DNA of 15,627 bases from positions 12,715 through 28,341 of the forward strand of contig DAHO01000076.1 of the NCBI GenBank assembly GCA_002498455.1. Reading direction: 5' to 3'. Every line of letters begins with the position of its first letter. Within the stretch, counting starts at the first letter, position 1. The position numbers and the translations under genes were made by a program. The notes under the pieces were generated by a model. It ran no database searches and had not been told where the DNA came from. It saw only the letters and a list, made by a program, of their open reading frames with translations. This stretch comes from Euryarchaeota archaeon UBA602 (lineage in GTDB: Archaea > Thermoplasmatota > Poseidoniia > Poseidoniales > Thalassarchaeaceae). Shown here piece by piece: positions 13,274 through 15,627 of this stretch.

Positions 13274-13867
13274 TCAATCATCCGCGACTATAATTGGCGC
13301 GCCTCGTGCTTCTGTCTCCTCACTCGGTACTGCACCGATGCGGATAATCTTCTCACGCAGCTTCCCAAAACCATCAATCAAGGCCTCGGGACGAGGTGGA
13401 CAGCCAGGAATGTAGACATCGACAGGAATGACAGTGTCTACACCTTCTAGGATGTTGTAAGATTGGAAATAGGGGCCGCCGGAAATTGCGCATTCGCCCA
13501 TTGCAATGCACCACTTCGGTTCGGGCATTTGCTCCCACAGTCGGACAATGGGGTCTGCAAACTTCTTCGAGATGGGGCCGTTTACAAGCAAAACATCGCA
13601 TTGCCTTGGACTGCTTCTGAATACTACACCAAAACTCTCTGCATCGAATCGAGGCGCGCCGGCAGCAGCCATTTCCAATGCACAGCACTTGATTCCAAGA
13701 TGGAGGGGGAACAGGGACTTTCGTTGAGCCCAATTGAAGAATCGGCCTCCAAGAACACCGATGAAATCCTTCATTCGGCTTGCTTCAAGCGCCTTGTCGT
13801 TGAGGTCCCCAATCATATCGAGAAGACCACGGCTACTGAACGCCGTGTAGTTTTGTCCTTCATCCAT
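13274..13867 (-). CDS. nuoB: Complex I Fe-S subunit B (NuoB/FpoB), cluster N2
   Basis: NuoB carries the terminal [4Fe-4S] cluster N2, which reduces quinone. All four ligands are visible: tandem Cys61-Cys62 in GIKCCALEM, Cys126 in AMGECAISGG, and Cys156 in YIPGCPPRPE. APRFDAESFGVVFRSSPRQCD (71-91) is the family surface around the site. It has 197 residues, with a modest N-terminal extension ahead of the usual core. The ATG at 13867 has GAGGTGA four bases upstream, formed partly by the nuoA stop. Confidence 0.97.
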   Translation of the reverse strand: MDEGQNYTAFSSRGLLDMIGDLNDKALEASRMKDFIGVLGGRFFNWAQRKSLFPLHLGIKCCALEMAAAGAPRFDAESFGVVFRSSPRQCDVLLVNGPISKKFADPIVRLWEQMPEPKWCIAMGECAISGGPYFQSYNILEGVDTVIPVDVYIPGCPPRPEALIDGFGKLREKIIRIGAVPSEETEARGAPIIVADD

Positions 13868-13876
13868 TTTTTCACC

Positions 13877-14347
13877 TCAAATGTAGATTCTGCCTCGCTT
13901 TCTGAACACGTACCATACGCCCAATCCCATCAACCCAAGGAACACCATGAGTGTCACCAACGAGCCGGTGGCGGCTTCAATTCCACCGGCTGCACCTGGA
14001 GCCGATGTGTGGTCGGCATTCATGGCAACAACGCCACCAAAGGCAAGGAACATGAATGCGATATCGAATACAAGGAAAATAATCGCATACCAGTAATATT
14101 GGAAATGGAAATCAATCATTGCATCCCCAACGGGATCTGCACCGCACTCGTAGGTACTGAGCCGACGAACGTACAGTGATTGGTCTGTTTCGTAACCCTT
14201 GAGCAAGAAACTGCGTAATTTGGTTGGGTCGTTTGGGTCAGGCATCGGTCGGAAAAATCGGTTCAAAATGAATGCACTGAGTGGAAAAAGGATACCCACC
14301 AGAGTCATCAATCCAAGCGAAAGATAGTCTGCAGCAACAGAGGTCAT
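13877..14347 (-). CDS. nuoA: Complex I membrane subunit A (NuoA/FpoA, ND3), first gene of the operon
   Basis: NuoA is a three-helix subunit whose TM1-TM2 loop borders the quinone channel. That loop contains the hallmark TYECGADPVGDA (65-76) with the switch Cys68. Membrane segments are at about 10-31, 84-108 and 128-148. Length is 156 residues against about 120-150. The family motif at the start of TM2 normally reads FD(V/I/L)E. Here it is FDIAF, with Asp95 kept and the conserved Glu replaced by Ala97 (codon GCA at 14059-14057). The ATG at 14347 follows GAGG by seven bases, inside a set of overlapping hairpins. NuoA heads the twelve-gene run. Confidence 0.92.
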   Translation of the reverse strand: MTSVAADYLSLGLMTLVGILFPLSAFILNRFFRPMPDPNDPTKLRSFLLKGYETDQSLYVRRLSTYECGADPVGDAMIDFHFQYYWYAIIFLVFDIAFMFLAFGGVVAMNADHTSAPGAAGGIEAATGSLVTLMVFLGLMGLGVWYVFRKRGRIYI

Positions 14348-14442
14348 CTTGAAGCCTCAAGTGAACCCGTAGGGTTCCTTGAGTGTCTCGACTCAAAGAG
14401 GCCTGATAAGGATATCCGGCAAGCAATCGGCCCGAATCAAAA
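14348..14442 (-). promoter_or_regulatory. nuo operon leader: promoter region with three mutually exclusive hairpins
   Basis: This is the only gap ahead of nuoA. Reading the minus strand: TTGAGT (14396-14391) pairs with ACTCAA (14384-14379). CTCAAGGAACCC (14383-14372) pairs with GGGTTC-A-CTTGAG (14368-14356), giving 12 base pairs with one bulged A and a TAC loop. CTTGA (14361-14357) pairs with TCAAG (14352-14348) directly before the ATG. Neighbouring pairings share strands, so they cannot form together. The GAGG ribosome binding site (14358-14355) is partly buried in the second and exposed in the loop of the third. An AT-rich stretch ATATCCTTAT (14415-14406) is a weak TATA candidate, and TTTT follows the upstream gene's stop at 14442-14439. 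No transcription start can be fixed. The palindromes could also be a protein-binding operator. Confidence 0.55.
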
Positions 14443-15627
14443 CTAGACACCGAAACTTCGACGTCGATTGAGCATGATTGTAACAAGAATTCCAAGGAGC
14501 AGTGTACCAAACACAGACCACAACATGTAGTTGACCCACTCGGGTGTTTCCGGATGGGTTGCCTTCACCGACATATCCACAGGCTGAGAGCAAACTTCGC
14601 AACTCTCGGGCGTTACAATCAACGTAAATTCAAACTCATCTTCAACGGGTAAATCTACGGGAGGCTTGACACGAACACGGATGGTCTCGGTCTCACCAGG
14701 ATAGAGCAACAAATCTGTCTGCTCAATATCCACGGTCCAGCCACGCAGACCTTCAGTTGAGGTAATTTCAATCTGCTCTTCGATGTTGCCACTGTTGGTC
14801 ACTTCAACTAGGAAATCTGAGAACTCAGGGTGTGTTGTGTTTTGGTTCGGACCTCCTTGGACGACGACTTCTAGGTTGTGAACGGTTTCGATGGTGATGA
14901 CAACATCGACACACGAGGGGTTTGCCGTATTGCGCATGGAAGCAGCACATACCTTGACCACACCGGCCTCACCATTGAGGCCCTGATCGGAACCCATGAC
15001 ACTGAAAGTGAGACTAACGTTGTAGACCTGAGAATCGTCTGGGATTTCATAAGGTGTAGTTCCAATTCCGACTTCGATACCATTGATGCGCAGAGTGGTC
15101 GTGATGGTAGAATCCATTCCTTGGGTTGTGAACAGGGCTGATTCAATGTAAGGAGAGGTCCCCACGTCACTTACAAGCATCGAAATGGTCGATTCGCCAC
15201 CCGGGGGCAAAGTCACACTTGTAGAATCAGGCGCACCTTGTGGCTCTGCCAGAATCAACTGCATCATGTAATCATAGTTGGAGACTCGTGCAGTGACGGT
15301 CTTGGTGAATTCATTGGATGGAGCAGATACGATGTTAACTTTGATCTGAACTTGCAGATAATCTCCTTCATCTTCACTCTGGATGTGGATTCGCAAGTAT
15401 ACTTGTTGTGAAGCCCCTGCATCCAGTGAAATCTGAGTCACCTCGTTATCTTGGTCATCCACAAAAATCGACTGCCATGAGGGTGATGTACATCCTGATC
15501 CAGGTTGGTTTGGATCACAGGCACGCAAGCGGAAGGAATCCTGTACGTTGCCATTGTTCTGAATGATTACAGGGAAATCGACCTTCTGGTCGCTTCGACC
15601 CGTTTGATCAATGGACAGTACCGAGCC
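14443..15627 (-). CDS. Membrane-anchored Ig-like (NEW3/CARDB-type) surface protein, 5' partial
   Basis: The frame is open to the window edge, so only the C-terminal 394 residues are seen. The TTG at 15528 is internal, since clear domain sequence (FPVIIQNNGNVQDSFRL) lies before it. The visible part consists of beta-sandwich repeats. At least two show the pattern seen in NEW3/CARDB domains, VxVTNSGNxxxxIxI plus LxPGExxxIxVxV: QNNGNVQDSF near the start and EVTNSGNIEEQIEI followed by LLLYPGETETIRVRVKPP near the end. Closely spaced Cys pairs (CDPNQPGSGC, CAASMRNTANPSC, CEVC) suggest disulfides outside the cell. A single C-terminal helix (WVNYMLWSVFGTLLLGILVT) and a basic end (NRRRSFGV) give a type I membrane anchor. 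This fits an archaeal cell-surface or adhesion protein. Its substrate is unknown and a link to the nuo operon is not indicated. Confidence 0.82.
   Translation of the reverse strand, partial: GSVLSIDQTGRSDQKVDFPVIIQNNGNVQDSFRLRACDPNQPGSGCTSPSWQSIFVDDQDNEVTQISLDAGASQQVYLRIHIQSEDEGDYLQVQIKVNIVSAPSNEFTKTVTARVSNYDYMMQLILAEPQGAPDSTSVTLPPGGESTISMLVSDVGTSPYIESALFTTQGMDSTITTTLRINGIEVGIGTTPYEIPDDSQVYNVSLTFSVMGSDQGLNGEAGVVKVCAASMRNTANPSCVDVVITIETVHNLEVVVQGGPNQNTTHPEFSDFLVEVTNSGNIEEQIEITSTEGLRGWTVDIEQTDLLLYPGETETIRVRVKPPVDLPVEDEFEFTLIVTPESCEVCSQPVDMSVKATHPETPEWVNYMLWSVFGTLLLGILVTIMLNRRRSFGV

Noticed and set aside
13463..14179. Plus-strand open frame of 238 codons across nuoB and nuoA
   Set aside because: It lies antisense to two certain genes, spans their junction, has a Cys/His-rich composition typical of an antisense shadow, and shows no recognisable domain.
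15526..15528. TTG at 15528 as the start of the surface protein
   Set aside because: The frame remains open to the window edge and encodes a recognisable Ig-like strand pattern (VIIQNNGNVQDSFRL) before this codon.
1..15627. Search for tRNA, rRNA, CRISPR, insertion sequences and attachment sites
   Set aside because: No cloverleaf, spaced repeats, transposase or terminal repeats were seen by eye. Almost all of the window is coding, and the largest gap is 95 bases.

Overview
The window looks like a piece of a planktonic euryarchaeal chromosome of the Thermoplasmatota type, most likely Marine Group II (Candidatus Poseidoniales). Three information-processing proteins are archaeal (a Dim2/Pno1-like KH protein, RIO1 kinase, aIF1A). 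Strong GGAGGTGA-type ribosome binding sites and tightly overlapping genes point the same way. The respiratory operon has the reduced gene set without nuoEFG and with nuoJ split in two, as in archaeal Fpo-type complexes. The lineage is inferred from gene content and is not proven.

Layout. 1-648 (+) is the 3' part of a KH-domain RNA-binding protein. It converges with zero spacing on a RIO1 kinase (649 to about 1581 or 1635, minus strand). aIF1A follows (1647-2246, minus). From 2321 to 14347 a single minus-strand operon reads nuoA-B-C-D-H-I-J1-J2-K-L-M-N, with genes overlapping or only a few bases apart. A 95-base leader (14348-14442) separates nuoA from the 3' part of a membrane-anchored Ig-like surface protein (14443 to the window edge, minus).

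The twelve nuo/fpo-like genes encode the quinone-reducing module (B, C, D, I) and the proton-pumping membrane arm (A, H, J1, J2, K, L, M, N) of respiratory complex I. The NADH-oxidising E, F and G genes are absent from their usual place between D and H, and no fpoF or fpoO is present, so the electron donor cannot be read from this window. Nearly all key Fe-S cysteines and proton-channel charges are intact. The exception is NuoA, where the usually conserved Glu after the FD(I/V) motif is Ala. NuoH and NuoI each carry large extra segments on the side facing the quinone and Fe-S machinery. The insert in NuoI contains a short stretch that resembles an SH3-like barrel. The D-H-I block also looks more AT-rich than the rest.

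The main points for a second look are: the nuoA leader, with three mutually exclusive hairpins that could mask or expose the ribosome binding site; the RIO1 gene, whose best-placed start is an ATC codon rather than ATG; the long acidic, eIF1A-like tail on aIF1A; and the NuoI and NuoH insertions as possible donor-docking elements. No tRNA, rRNA, CRISPR array, insertion sequence or other mobile element was seen. The longest non-coding stretch is 95 bases.
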